A stretch of DNA of 64,000 bases, taken from the NCBI GenBank assembly GCA_003586115.2, contig QVOM02000116.1, positions 36,049,946 to 36,113,945 on the forward strand, read 5' to 3'. Positions 35,436 through 48,021 of this stretch are shown one piece after another (within the stretch, counting starts at the first letter, position 1; each line of letters starts with the position of its first letter). The notes under the pieces were generated by a model. That model had not been told where the DNA came from. It saw only the letters and a program-made list of their open reading frames with translations, and made no database searches. The stretch is from Salvator merianae (Eukaryota; Chordata; Lepidosauria; Squamata; Teiidae). A program made the translations under genes and the position numbers.

Positions 35436-37790
35436 CTCAAAACAGCTCAGCTGGCTACCTGAAGTTGCAATGGAGGATGTGACATAAGCCTTTTCCATAG
35501 CTGTCACTGTTATAGTGTAGGCATAATTATATGCTTTCACACATGCTTCATCAGCATTGTGGCAAGCTACACACTACTTGCACTCTAGCCATTCCTTGAA
35601 CTGTTTCATCACCTGGAGCTCCTCAGAAAACCTGGAAGCAGCTCAGGAAATGACAAAAATTCTGATTTGGGGTTTGCTTCCTGAATTTTTCAAAGGCTTT
35701 CATTTTGTCCATAAAATTGTATTTGTACAGAATTACTATTTTGAAATACTATTTGGAATGTACAAACTGCGAATTTACACAATTCTGGTGTGAGCAGTTT
35801 GCACAAACATATGTTATATACAATGAAAATGGTGTGTGTGTATCCTGACAAGCTGAGGAAACAGTCATTCCATGAGTACAATTTTTTTTATAGATGGAAA
35901 ATCTCAGTTGATCGCTTTTTGTACAACATTCCTTTGAAATCAGAGCATCTGCTGAATTAGACACCCATTTTTGTTTGATGTTATACGGAGCTCTCTGTTT
36001 GTTTGTTTGTTTGTTTATGGCATTTGTTTGTTTATGTGTTTGCTCCAAACAGCAAGTGGGAGTTTGAATCTGGGGACCCCTGGTTCTAGTCTGACATTTT
36101 CATCACCACATCAGTCCAGATGGTAGACAAGAAAAGGAAGAACTCAAAGAAAGGAATTCCAGTTGGTGTTGTTTCACACATAGAAGATTTTGGGATCTGG
36201 ATCTGCTAATTTAAAAAGAAGGACAATCACCCTTTTTTCTTTGAAGAACATCAGTTTGGGGAATGCTAGAGGAGTTGGGAACTGTCAAAAAGAAAAAAGA
36301 AGAAAAGCCTTCCTCTTCCTTTAACTGATGCTACTAGTGACTCAAAACCCCTTTCATGACCTCCAAAACCCTAGCTAGAAACCTCCCCAAGGATGTGAGA
36401 GGCTGGGATAAGAGAACAGAGGGTTACTTTTCTTCTTAACTTTTTTCTTCTCTCAGTGACCTTTTATGATCTTCTCTGACTTCACTGAGAGGATGTTGAT
36501 GGCTTAACAGAGACTAGTGAGGTCCCAAAAGACTCAATAGATTTCCCTAAGCATGGACATTCCTTTAACTGGTAATATGAGTCTCAATAAGCCCAGACAT
36601 TCTGCCTCTCTAGAGCTTGCTTCTGTGTAATCTTTTGTGTAAACTTAGCCAAGTTGCTGCTGGACTATGGCTCCTTCTGGACAAATAGGCAGGAGTTGCT
36701 GGACTTCATCCTGTAAATGTGGTCAGCTAAAAGGCAGCAGACATGTTTAAGGATCTGGCTTACAGGACCATCATGCCTGGCTACTATTTTGGACAAGGAT
36801 AGCCCATGGATTGTTACCAGGATGGTGCCAATATTCGATGTTCATTACTGCCTTATGAAGACATCTTGTCGTTCCTTTGAGAAGTAAGGAATGTTCACAG
36901 AAATGTCACTGGCCCTCCTACTGCTGTTAAATCTCTGGTTCCAAGGACTTCTGCAGGCCAGCTAGCATTGCAGTTGGAGCATATTCTTTTCAGTGAAACG
37001 TCAGTGGCTTTGTTCTTCTGTGTGTCTGTTTTATCCTGCAGTTTCCAGGCAATATGTCATCCCCTGTAGCCATCTGTCAGCTTCCTGTGACTCTTCTGTT
37101 GAGATTATAATGGTTCCCAGGAGGAAATGCCTGAGCTGCTTGATCTGAAATGAGATCATATTGCAAATATATGTATTTTCCAAAAGGTGACTGAGCACTC
37201 TGATACCACATAGTACCTAATAGTTGTTTTGTTCACGGCATCCTCATTTTATTCTCTTGTGCTTATGTGATCTGGAGGGGAAAGAGTTCCCTCTCCCTTT
37301 GGGTATTATATTGCTTTGACTCTGTTTCAAGCTAATGGACAGGGATAACATTTTCTTTCAAAGGACAGATAATATTCATTTCATGGGATAGTATCAATTC
37401 AAGATAGTACCTTGCCCAAGCAGCCTTATAATCCTAATAGTTTCCACAGTGAAGTTGTTATTATTACTTAAAATAATTTAATGCATCTTTGTAATTTTCC
37501 CTGATTTCTGCAGGGGTTTGCCCCTGAGGTGTGTCTTAGAACTGTAAAATTTACTATATAATCATAATAGTTTGCATTGCATACAAAGAATATATTTTCA
37601 TGATCACTCTGCTGGTGTTCAGAATGATCCCATCCATAATGATAAAAGTTAACATTTTTATTTTATTTATATGCTGGTCCTAGGATATTCTGGTGAGGGA
37701 CAGGTTCAAAATGGTATAAGTAACTGAGTTTACAAAGATCTCCAGTCTTTTGCAGATTCAGTTCTCATTATCCTTATCAATTGCATAACC
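35436..37790. other. Intergenic, nothing recognised
   Basis: A (GTTT)n tract lies at about 35994-36016, with a further gtttg run near 36026. No gene or named repeat can be supported in the rest. Confidence 0.35.
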
Positions 37791-38055
37791 ATTGTGTTCA
37801 GCTACATTGCAGATGTAGGGCCCAGTCACACCTAAGTTTTAATCCAGCTTCGGTTCACTTTCAGACTGAGAGAACACATTGGTGAAATAATAATATGTTT
37901 TCTTTCAGCATTATCTAACTCAGAAAATCCACCTTTGGGTTAGATAATGTGGAAAGAAAGTGATTAATCACTTTGGTGATCGGTTCTTTCAATCCAAATG
38001 TGCACTGAAGCTGGATTAAAACTTAGGTTTGACTGGGCCTGTAGCTGAACACAAT
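37791..38055. mobile_element. Fold-back (palindromic) MITE
   Basis: A 265-bp near-palindrome. The outer arms attgtgttcagctac / gtagctgaacacaat are perfect. The inner arms, gggcccagtcacacctaagt... with ttttaatccagctt and its right-hand partner, match over about 40 bp. Centre-proximal pieces (attatctaact / gttagataat) also pair. A 12-base insertion sits between outer and inner left arms. There is no reading frame. Confidence 0.8.
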
Positions 38056-38063
38056 TTCAGAAA

Positions 38064-38145
38064 AATCATAGAATCATGAAAGTGGACAGTCTCAGTTAGA
38101 CCCCTGAGTTCAAATCCCTGCAGGAATCCAAATCAAAACTTTTCC
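38064..38145 (-). mobile_element. CR1/SINE-type 3' end, inverted
   Basis: atcatagaatcatgaaagtg ... cctgcaggaatccaaatcaa is a widespread reptile repeat terminus. Confidence 0.55.
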
Positions 38146-39767
38146 AGACTCTGACAATTCTGGGGGTAGGAATGGGGCGGGAGACATCTTCTGGATGCTA
38201 AACATTTTTGTGTTCTTGGTTTTCTTATTCCAGGACCAAAACTTAAGTAGGCTAATCTTGTAGCCGTGACTTAACCACCACTACCACCTCATTCTATTAT
38301 AAATTGCTAATTCATGGCTCTCAAGATGTTGTTGAACTCCCAGTACAACAGAATACGAAGGAATCATTCCTTACCTCTCAGCTCCAAGACACTTTATAAA
38401 AGGCCAAAATTACCATTTACAAAACACATTGAAGATTTTTCTTGAGATATAACAGCTTGCACAAAATGTCAGTAATGTTAATTGTTTTGGATACAATATT
38501 ATGATAATTACAGTGGGAAAATGAATGTCAAGGTGACTTGGCCTAATACAGATGTTCAATATTTACTCAGTATGGCTTTAACCTTCATTCAAATACTGCA
38601 AAAGGAAACTGAATTCCTCTGTTAGATCTATAGCCCATTATGAGAATGCTCCAAAGGAAATAGAAAATAAGTCTAAGAAATACTCCCCCACCCTGATTGC
38701 TAGATGTGTATAGTTCAAGAAAATAGGCTGCAACTGACTTAGGCACAATCTGGTAACCCTTTGTTTAATTCAGAGGCAAATACATGTAATTCTGTGTAGA
38801 AACATAAAACTGCCAGGAAAGAGTTAACTTGCTCTGACAGAGTTAAGAAGATGTGAAGCTTCAGAGGAGACTTTAGAGGAGATAATTGTCGTATGGACCC
38901 ACCAGATCTTAAAATAAATGACTACCTGCCTATTAATGATGTGCCTAATCTTTGGATAAACTCAGATCTGCAAAATGAAAAACAGATAGCTTGATATAAA
39001 TAAGCATTGAGACACAGCAGCAGCAACAAAAAAGTCCTTTCAGCAAGTTACATTAATACATCTTGGGGGTATATTTCTACCCTAGTCTTTTTTCTTCTCT
39101 GGAGGTGAAGCCAAACCGTATATTCTAAGAAGCTGAATTTTACAGGATTTGCTCCTGTAAGGGGTCCCTGACAATGTCCTAAATTCACACAATTGTAGGA
39201 TTGAATACCACAGTATACACAGTTTTCCAGACAGCCTAGAGTAGAAATCTATCCCTCATATGTGGCTGAGGATTCAGTGGATTCTAAATTCAGGAACAAA
39301 ATACAGTATAGAGAGAAATATGAAGGCCAGAAGAAAAATAACAGAGCAGCCTATAACAAAAAAACACAATGCTTCCAGTTGCCAGGCAAATTTCAACTTA
39401 GTAGACCTTTTTAATGACACATATGTAACAGCAAATTAGATATTCCGGGAAGAAGCATGGTCTCTCATCCTCCCTAGTTAATTCCCTTTTTTGGAAAGAA
39501 AAAGAAAGATATTATCCATATATTAGATTAAAACTGAAGTGTTATTAAAACAAAGGCTCTAAATTAGACGTGGAAGGTTTGAATGAGAAATACTGTAGTT
39601 AACCTTTATCAATTAGTTAACCTTCATCAATACAGGTAGGTTAACTTTGTGGCCCTGCCAATAGAAAGTCTAGAAATTTTTTTTTATAAGCAGTTTTAAA
39701 AATAAGTTCATTTAGTACAATTTTGGGGCATTCCCACAGGAAAAAAATCAGATCAGTAATCAGATCA
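38146..39767. other. Intergenic, nothing recognised
   Basis: Contains an 18-bp direct duplication (agttaacctt-t/c-atcaat-t/a) at about 39597-39635. No gene is supported. Confidence 0.35.
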
Positions 39768-39970
39768 AAGCAGTGTCTATAGCTCAGTGGTGGAGCAAAC
39801 TGCTTCGAAAGTAGAGGACTGCTGATTTCATCCCCAGCCTATTCCTGGAAATAGACAACAGCAAACAACTTCTGTATCACTGCCAAGAAAACTGCATGGA
39901 GCTGCCATGGAAGTGTCCATGCAGTCAACCAGGAATAAGTCATGATTCGGTGGAACACAACAACAAAAAT
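39768..39970 (+). mobile_element. tRNA-derived squamate SINE with BovB-like tail
   Basis: Full-length-looking copy: head tctatagctcagtggtggag, body gccaagaaaactgcatggag, tail gcagtcaaccaggaataagt and a terminal (caa) run. Confidence 0.85.
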
Positions 39971-41204
39971 GAGACCAAAGTTTTGAGTAAAGGGGTTCAT
40001 CAGACAATTAAAAAAGTCTTGTGGATGCTGCAGCCCTGCAGAAAATGAAGCATGCCAAAATTTGAAATGGCACATACATTTGCAGAAACTGCCCACAAAA
40101 GAACCCACAGAGATATGAAGAAAGTTACTTATTTCAGAAATATTCCACGCTTTCCCATCAAATCCCTGCCCCTGAGGGTCCTGATATTGCTTGTGGAATC
40201 AGGCAACTTTTTCTTACTTATTTATTCCTTATTTGGAATCCATTTTACCAACACCGTTGTGATACTCACAAAGGTTAAGTTTCTTTCAGAATTTTGTGGT
40301 AAGAAATGGCCCTGCAGATTTTATCTACCTCACTTTCCATCTTTAGCTCATTTATCTTCATTACTGTCAAGTTCTTGCTGAAAACTATCTCTCATTCTAC
40401 AAGTCTTTGAAGTTGTGAGAGAGGTATTTTTTTGGAAGGAAGACCTGGAAAAGAGGATTTTTTTTTCTCTTTATTCAATTCCTCCATTCACCAGAAATTT
40501 GTAGATAAACTTTCCTAATTTAATAACTATTTTTTAAAGTCCATGCTTATTTTTGCCCTTTAGAAATAAAGTTTGTAGTGCCTATTCTGCTTACTTGAGG
40601 AGACCACATCATAATTCATTTTTAGTTATGAGAGTGATTTTACTTCATCAGAAGCCAACCACAGCAGTAAGGGAAACTGATCTTTATTGCCATATCATGG
40701 CTACAGCTGAAGCAGAATTTGGCAGGTTTTATATTTAGTTGTTTGTTTTTTATATTTACAGCAGAAAAAAAAAGCCAAAATGTATCAAATCAAAATAATT
40801 TGATTCCATGGCTGCATCTACATTGGCTCTGTAAGGGGCCGCTCCAGAGGCGTGGAATCTGGTATGGTGGCAGGAGCTGTGGCAGGCAAATGAAATTTGC
40901 TTCTTGTGCCTTCCTGTCACTGCTGTGAATGGAACTCTGCTTGCAGCACTGTATTTCCCAGTGAGTTGCTGCTCCTTCCACCTCGGTGTATCCATGGCCA
41001 GGAGGGAGCAACGAAAGCTCCGAAACAAGTCCCATGAATAGTTTAAAACAGGCTATGATTAGGCTTCTTTCAGGGCCAGCTGATCAGGGGAGCAGTGAAA
41101 TTGTGTGCCCTGCCCCAGGGCGCAGCAAGGACTTGTCTGGAGTAGGCTCATGATTCCGGTGGGCTGGATTTCAGGACTGAGCCAGGATTTGATTATCCAG
41201 ACTG
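39971..41204. other. Intergenic, nothing recognised
   Basis: No supported gene. 40790-41040 is richer in GC and may be an old DNA-element remnant. Confidence 0.35.
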
Positions 41205-41440
41205 TTTATTTATTTAAGAAGGTCCCAGAGTGGGTCATGACAATAAAAAATAAAAAATATATAGAATATGTTTAAAATATATTTAAAACATAACCTCCCT
41301 CCCATCACATGACATAGTTTTAGTAGATTATCTTCCCCTTCTGTACACCGTATCGCTTCATTTTTGCTCTATTTTATATGTTTAAAATGTTCCTGAACCA
41401 CCCTGAGACCTGTAGGTATAAGGCTGTGTGTGTATTGTTA
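41205..41440. mobile_element. Two LINE 3' tails in opposite orientation
   Basis: 41205-41290 reads as an inverted CR1/L2-group tail (ttatttaagaaggtcccaga). 41290-41440 reads as a plus-strand tail (aaccaccctgagacctgtag). A G13 run follows near 41455. Confidence 0.5.
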
Positions 41441-42732
41441 ATTATAAGCTGCATGGGGGGGGGGGGGTAAACTTTGTTTTGTCTGTCTGAGATTGCTGAG
41501 TTTAATTTAGATACTTCTACCATGCCTTCTCTTATTTTACATTCTTTTTTTAAAAAAAAATCCTTAACACTGTAACCTTTTCTCCTCGGGGAGTCACTCC
41601 AGGTCTTTGATCATTTCCATTACCAACTTTTCTCCTCCCGCTTTCCCTCTTGGCCTCACAAATTCAGGTGGTACAATTAATCAAACATTAATCTTCCCAC
41701 CCTCTCTGTAAACATGCCACTTTAATAATGAAGGACAAGTACGTTCGTGTATCTGGGTTACAGTTAAGCCTTTAGTTTTCCCATGGGAAAAATGCTCACC
41801 ACCTTTCACTATCAATTAAGGAGAAAAGAAAGGGAAGCTTAAGAGGGCTTTAACAGCAAACCACCTACCTACAAGGGCTCGGAGGAATAACATTACTATT
41901 TTAAAATCAGCATAGCAAAGGGGTCTAGTGACACCTTAGAGGCCAAAAAACAAAAAAAAGGAAGTTGGTAGCATGAGTTTTCGTAGACCAGGCCTGCTTA
42001 GTCTGGGTGATGGCAACCTGCTCTGGAGATAAAACAGGAAATATTTATTAAACAATCATAAACATTACAGAAGTTATTCACATCCATGTTCCTGACAGGC
42101 TCCTTAGCCAGACAGTACAGCTTTAACAGGATGGCAACAGGGTGTAGCTCTTGGTGTCTGCAGTTCTGATGCTAGAAAATTGCATTGGAATAGTTGATAG
42201 TGGTGCAACAAACACTACACAAATGCAGTCAGGCAGTTCCCTGTGACAAATTGCAAAACATTTCCAACATGATACTAGAACTAGTGGAGTATGTTTGTTC
42301 ATACAATGGAAGGGAGATCCAGTTTAGTCATAAGATGAATTTTTTTATCTTTCTTCATAATGTACTCCCGTGGACCGTGCACAAGTCAATTTCCAGGATA
42401 AGTCCAGGAAGGTTCTGCTTTTCAGGACAGGTTTAAACTCTGTGGAAGAACCCAACACGACCTCTAGTGGAGTTAATACCAGATAACAACATTAATGGTA
42501 GTTTTCCTACCAGGCAGCAGTTTGCTACTCAGCAATATGGAAGAAACACTCAGCTGTCTATTCAGTAAAGCTTGCTTGGTTTGTACCAGTTTGCCAGTTT
42601 TTATTTCTGATTTTATCTGCTCTTTTCTGATCTGGATCATAGCAAATTTGCCACTAAGTTTTTATAAGCCCAACAAATCTTTGCACAGTGCTGCTGGGCA
42701 TGCCTTGAGCACCAATTCTGTGGGGTACTTTT
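41441..42732. other. Intergenic, one reptile repeat fragment
   Basis: 41925-41990 (gtctagtgacaccttagagg ... gtagcatgagttttcgtaga) matches a widespread reptile interspersed repeat I cannot classify. Nothing else recognised. Confidence 0.4.
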
Positions 42733-42915
42733 AGGTTACTGTCACACACAGTAAAGGAAAGCACCCCAGAGGCAGCTTAGAGATGGCATAGAGCTGGTTC
42801 ACAGGTGGGATTGTTCACATGCCAGCCTGCCCTTCACCCTCTCATGAACATTCTAGGCTAGAGATGGAATGAGAACAAAAGGGCCACATGCTATAATCTT
42901 TAAGGTACTTTTGAG
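42733..42915. mobile_element. MITE, same family as 23195-23604
   Basis: Shares gtgggattgttcaca, ctctcatgaacattctaggc and gagatggaat with the tandem pair, in inverted orientation. Confidence 0.55.
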
Positions 42916-44040
42916 CTTTTTTTTTGTTCTATACAAACACGGCTTTAGTGATTGTTGTACTGCTCACCTTTAGCATTTGCCAATTATGTTTTGCCATCCT
43001 GAAGAATAGAGTGACTTGGTTGTATCAGAGTACATAACCAAGGGTGTTGGTGGCCTAAGAACTGCTCAGTGGTTTCTGCTGAGGACTGTTCATTGGCCGT
43101 GCCTGGGTTTCTATCCAATCTCCATGCTTTCTGTCTTTACGCTTTTGCAGATATTCCAAGTTTGCATTAAAAAATGTCCTGGCCAAGGGTACAAAGTTTT
43201 GGCATCAACCAAAAAGCTCTTTCTTTGAAGGTCTTAGGCTGGGACTTGCATCCTAGGGATTGAGACTCTGCATGGGAGATGCAGTTGTTTGTAACTTTTT
43301 ATGTATATGCATATGTCTGTGTTTTATTCTTCATCTTCTGTATTTTATATTTTGGAAAAGTGTTATATGATATGATAATTTTGTACATGCTGCAATTTAT
43401 TCTTGGAAACATTTTTCTATCCCTATCTTCCAAAGGTTCAGAGGAGCAGTGTGCACTGAAGAACCTCCCTCCCTTGCCTTTTTGCTTCTCATTGTATGTG
43501 TAATGGTTTTGTATTTTGATGGCTTTATTAGTTGTTTATGACATCTTGGTGATGATTTTTTTTTTTAAGATTACGTCTTTTAAGCTGCCTGAGGATTTTA
43601 GAGTGAAGGACAGGCTATAATTAAAATGTGAAACTAAATTCACGGTTCTAATCCTCACTTTATAATTAAATGAAGAAAGAATAATTAGTTTGAGGTTACC
43701 TGATGACCAAGGCTAGGACACAGGTAGCATGCTAGCGCTTGGGGACCAGGATCAAAAGCAAGGCTGGCCACCAGATAGCTAGAGATGTAACTGGAAACTT
43801 GATCTCCAAGCAGAGAGCAAAGCCAGAGACAATACTTGGCTGGGCTGAAAGCTTCACAAACTAGGACAAAACTAAAGACTTCACAAGGTAGGACAGGTCA
43901 AGACAGGACAGAGCAGAGAAACCCAAGTCCAGGAAACAAGTCAAAAGTTCAAATCAATTAGAGTCCAGGTACACAAAAATAAGAGCCAAGTCATAATCCA
44001 GAGGCGCCAGCCAGAGAGAAGTCCAAAGTCAAGTCAGGAA
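42916..44040. other. Intergenic, weak LINE tail
   Basis: 43570-43640 (taagctgcctgaggatttta) resembles a plus-strand CR1/L2-group tail. Otherwise nothing recognised. Confidence 0.35.
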
Positions 44041-44390
44041 ATCTATTTATTTATTTGCATTTTTATCCTACCTTATACCTGAAGGTCTCCGGGTGGGTAA
44101 TAGCAACAGAAACAAAATATAAAATGAACATACTGAAAATAATAACATACAAAAATAATAACTGAATATGGGGAGGGGAAGATGTTTCCTTATTTTTAGT
44201 CAAAGATCAGAGTAAGTAAGTTGTTTTTACCAATCTTCTGAACGCAGTAACTGAAGGTTCCGTGTGGACCTCAGCAGGGAGACTATTCCATAGTCTGGGG
44301 GCAGCCACTGAGAAGGCCCTTTCCCAGGTCCCCCCAGTTACTCAAGGTGGTAGTGCAAAAAGAAGGGTCTTAAGGCACGGGCAGGTTAAT
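44041..44390 (-). mobile_element. CR1/L2-group LINE 3' end
   Basis: The minus strand encodes GLLSVAAPRLWNSLPAEV near 44330-44275, the typical C-terminal motif. The tail ends in the ttatttatttgcatttttat at 44045. Confidence 0.75.
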
Positions 44391-44510
44391 ATGTGAAATA
44401 TTTATTTATGATACCAATAGCAGACAGCAAGGAGTGTATCTTTTAACAAACCAGATTGTAAGTGGCACACCGGAATTAGGAAGAAGGAGGGTCAGAATCA
44501 ACAGAAAAAA

Positions 44511-44728
44511 CAGGCTGTGATCAGACACACACACACAAAAAAGCATCTCTGAGGCGGCTCAGACATCTTTGAGGTGGGATTGTTCACACAACAGTCTGCC
44601 CCTCCCCCTCTCATGAATATTCTGTGCTAGAAAAGGTGGATTAGAGAAGACTTGGCAACACAAGTGCCACACACTGTTTCCCTGGGGCACCTCTGAGGCA
44701 CCCCTTTTGTTATGTCTGAACACAGCCT
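44511..44728. mobile_element. MITE, same family as 23195-23604, both ends visible
   Basis: Starts caggctgtgatcagaca and ends tgtctgaacacagcct, an inverted pair. Interior as in the other copies. Confidence 0.65.
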
Positions 44729-46705
44729 AAGATAGATAGTAGGTGGCTGGAGGCTCAGTTGGAAGCCTGGAAACTAGGAGCCAGTCTCAGTAAGAACAAT
44801 GCTGAGCAGCAGACAAGGAGCGAAAGAGGGTTTTAGTGGGAAGGGAACAGTCTCAACGGAACTGAAACTAGAGAGTTTTGAAGGACAAGGCTGAAGAAGA
44901 CAAAGTGTTCAGGCAGGTGTACTGTCCCTGAGGGCTAAGCAGATAAATCAGAATCCATAAAACAAGCTAGAATCCAGCACTGATTACTCATCAGGTCCAG
45001 TGGGAACAAGCCAAACCATAATCTAAAGCAACACAGGGTACAGTCAGACATCACAGGGATAATCCATATTGGGGCAGGGAATGAGGATCGAGTACGTGTT
45101 CTGGTCATTCCCACATTTGTATTATAACACAGAGACTCAATTTGGACTTGCTCGTTCTCACTCCTCATTTTTCCCGTGGGGAAACTGCACCTTTCTCTCT
45201 ACACCTTTCACCAAATTCTCCCTGTGCTGTCAGCGATTGGATGCGTTCCCAGAGTTCAAATCTTGACTTCACGGGGATGGGGAAGTCAGACTCCAGCCCC
45301 CGCATTTTCCTGCTGCCACATCAGAACATGGATTCCATTGGCAGCATTACTGGTCATTCACTGTTTCTTCCTCCCCCCCCCCCGCCTGTATCCACCCAAG
45401 TACAATTTTTAATTCCACATCTACCACACAGTAAAGCTTCTTGAAGGCCAGGTCTCAATTTCTTTTCCTTTGTAATTGCAATTTTGCACAACTGCAATTT
45501 CAAAGTATCATGCAAGGGGGGAGAGCTCAGTGAAAAGGGGGAAACGTGAGGGGATCAATATTTGTCATAGTGTAGTTAGTGGTCAGCAAATGGACTCCAC
45601 CTCACCTCCTTCCAGACATTCACAGTGGCGCTGTGTTCACACAATGAAGTTGTGTGGTATGGATGGCAAAGTTGGTGGTGATGTGGGTCATTGTTGGGAT
45701 AAGGGAACTGCACCCACAAACAGGCCAAGGTATCCATCAACCAGCATGCATCCCACCCGATGGCATGCTCAAAGAAGAATGATAGGCTCTAGGGTTTTGC
45801 CCTAGAGGCGCTGAAGCACAGTGCTGGTTTTATGCAAAAGTCCTGTTTTAATAAAAGGAAATGTTGTTTCCCTTGTGCATTGTGAAAAAATAGGCGAAAA
45901 CATGGTGTCCTCCTTGTAGGGATTGGAGAAAAAGGAAAATGGGGGCTACATTATCCTTCTTGCTGGGACTGGAGAGAAAGGAGGAGGCAAGCATTCTGAG
46001 AGTAGACTGTGGTGCCCAGCCAAATGTGGAACTGGGTGTTGCTCAAGGCAATTGAAATGTAACTTCCACTGCATCTTTTCTTTTGTTAAAAAAATCAGTT
46101 TGAAGGCATGAAATGGGACAATGTGGTGGAAACCAGGAAATATATGCCAGGTACTGTGCTCTCTTCCCATCCCAACAGTGATGTTTTCACTTTCCTGAGT
46201 ACAATACCCACAATGAAGTCTTTCATTGGATGGGAGGAAATGGGAAGACCTCCTTCTGCACAAAAAATATGGTTCCCTCCCCAAATAGTCTTTTCACATT
46301 CTCAAATGGGCTGAGAAGATACTTAATTCAAATGCAAAATGGTCCTAATTTGGCAATTTACTCCAGAAAAAGAACGGAAAAACAATATTTTGCCAGGACA
46401 GTCGGAACTAAAGACAGCCTGTAAAGTGATTAAATGTTGTGTTTGACCCAGAGAGAGGTGTCTAAGAACAAGCTGGGGAAATAATACTCTATAGTAAGGA
46501 CACACCTCCTGGATTTTCCTCCTTCTCTGGCTTGGGCTGACTGAATTCCTAGAGCTGGCCTTGATGGACATGAATACAAATGTATCTGTAGAGGCCCAGG
46601 TAGTGTCAGTTATGCAAACTACTTTTCATTAGTGAAACTGGTACAGCATTTGTGGTACCTTTGAACACTTAACATATTGCCAGGAAAGAGAAAGTCTGCA
46701 TTACA
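44729..46705. other. Intergenic, nothing recognised
   Basis: No supported gene. A C-rich run lies near 45373. Confidence 0.35.
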
Positions 46706-46798
46706 AGGAAGGAGGGAGGGAGGGAGGGAGGGAGGGAGGGAAGGAAGGAAGGAAGGAAGGAAGGAAGGAAGGAAGGAAGGAAGGAAGGAAGGAAGGAA
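46706..46798. repeat. (GGGA)n/(GGAA)n purine microsatellite
   Basis: About 30 bases of GGGA units run directly into about 58 bases of GGAA units, making a 93-base pure purine tract. Confidence 0.98.
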
Positions 46799-47129
46799 TT
46801 TACGTAAAAGTCACACATGTGTTGTCCAAGTATCACACAGAGCTGGAAATTTGGAACTAAACAGAATGAATGTCAATAGAAATGTAGTGGATCTTGCCAC
46901 AGTAGAGAAGGCAGAGAACAGGTGACCTGTTTGTCTAGTTCCATCTGCTTTTCAGGTGGGCAGCTTGAAGGCATGCTGCTTTCCCTTTTCAATGTTCTTC
47001 AGCTTTAAATCACGGTGGAACTGACAGTCCTTCAAATTCTGTTAATCAGGACATATCAGTATCCTACGGTACTCACACCTCAACTGCTGTTATCCATGCT
47101 CCAACATCTAATTTAGACTATTGCAATGT

Positions 47130-47480
47130 CTTTTTTAAAAATATATTTTGTTCTCTGCATTTTACTGATTTTTTAATAGAAAAATATCCTTACAAATCAA
47201 AATAAAATAAACACACAGCTTACAAAATCACACAGTGATAAATTTAACATAACCTACTATAGTACCCTTGGTATATCTTGTCTCAGCTGCTTTTCATTAC
47301 AGTCTAATTAAAACATTGTAAAGCAAAGCTGGATATCAGGGCATAATACATTAATTCTGAAAACATTAATAAATGATCACCACCCTGCAGTATATGTATT
47401 TCATCCCTGCATTTTCTTCTCCTTTATGTTAATTTAGTTGCTAAGTACAAACCCTCACACATCATCCTCTATGTAACCAT
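47130..47480 (-). mobile_element. L1-like 3' end, inverted (tentative)
   Basis: T-rich start (tttttttaaaaatatatttt), then AT-rich sequence with stops, in the form of an inverted retroelement 3' UTR. Classification is a guess from composition. Confidence 0.35.
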
Positions 47481-47980
47481 TCTATTAAAGAGAGTGCAGC
47501 TGAATCAATGAATGATTTACTTCACTCAGTGATTGGGGAAGACAATGGACATGGCAACTTGCCAAGATGTGCATGGAGAAGCCCAGGCTGCATTCCGATG
47601 ACCTTTTTTGACTGACCTCTAGTCAGCTGGTAGTGGGGTCATAATGGCGCTACATTTTCTCCATCAGGACAGGGCCAAAGACTATAGGCTTAAACTGGGA
47701 GCATATAGAGTTTAGAAAAGGCTGACCAGCTACAGTTCTCTTGGAGTCAGTGAAGACAGGCAGCAACTCTATAGGATCAGCCAAGCACTGAAAACTGAAC
47801 GCTAATCTTGGGGCAGAAGTTACAAATCAGGACATGCCTCCATTTCACCACCCTGTGCATCTCTCTGCCAGCACTCCTAATCATATTGATGCTAAATGAT
47901 AGCAACTCTTCAAGATTTTAGGTTTGCGTCTTTCCAGCTTTCTACATTTAAATGCTAGAGACTGAGCCACAGACCTTTTT

Positions 47981-47984
<4 letters not shown>

Positions 47985-48017
<33 letters not shown>
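47985..48017. repeat. (CA)n microsatellite
   Basis: About 16 CA units. Confidence 0.98.

Positions 48018-48021
<4 letters not shown>

Noticed and set aside
46677..46925. Reading frame rich in EGRKEGRK repeats
   Set aside because: It is the translation of the GGAA microsatellite.
46706..48017. CRISPR array or phage-like structure
   Set aside because: The regular repeats are plain microsatellites. The window is vertebrate nuclear DNA.
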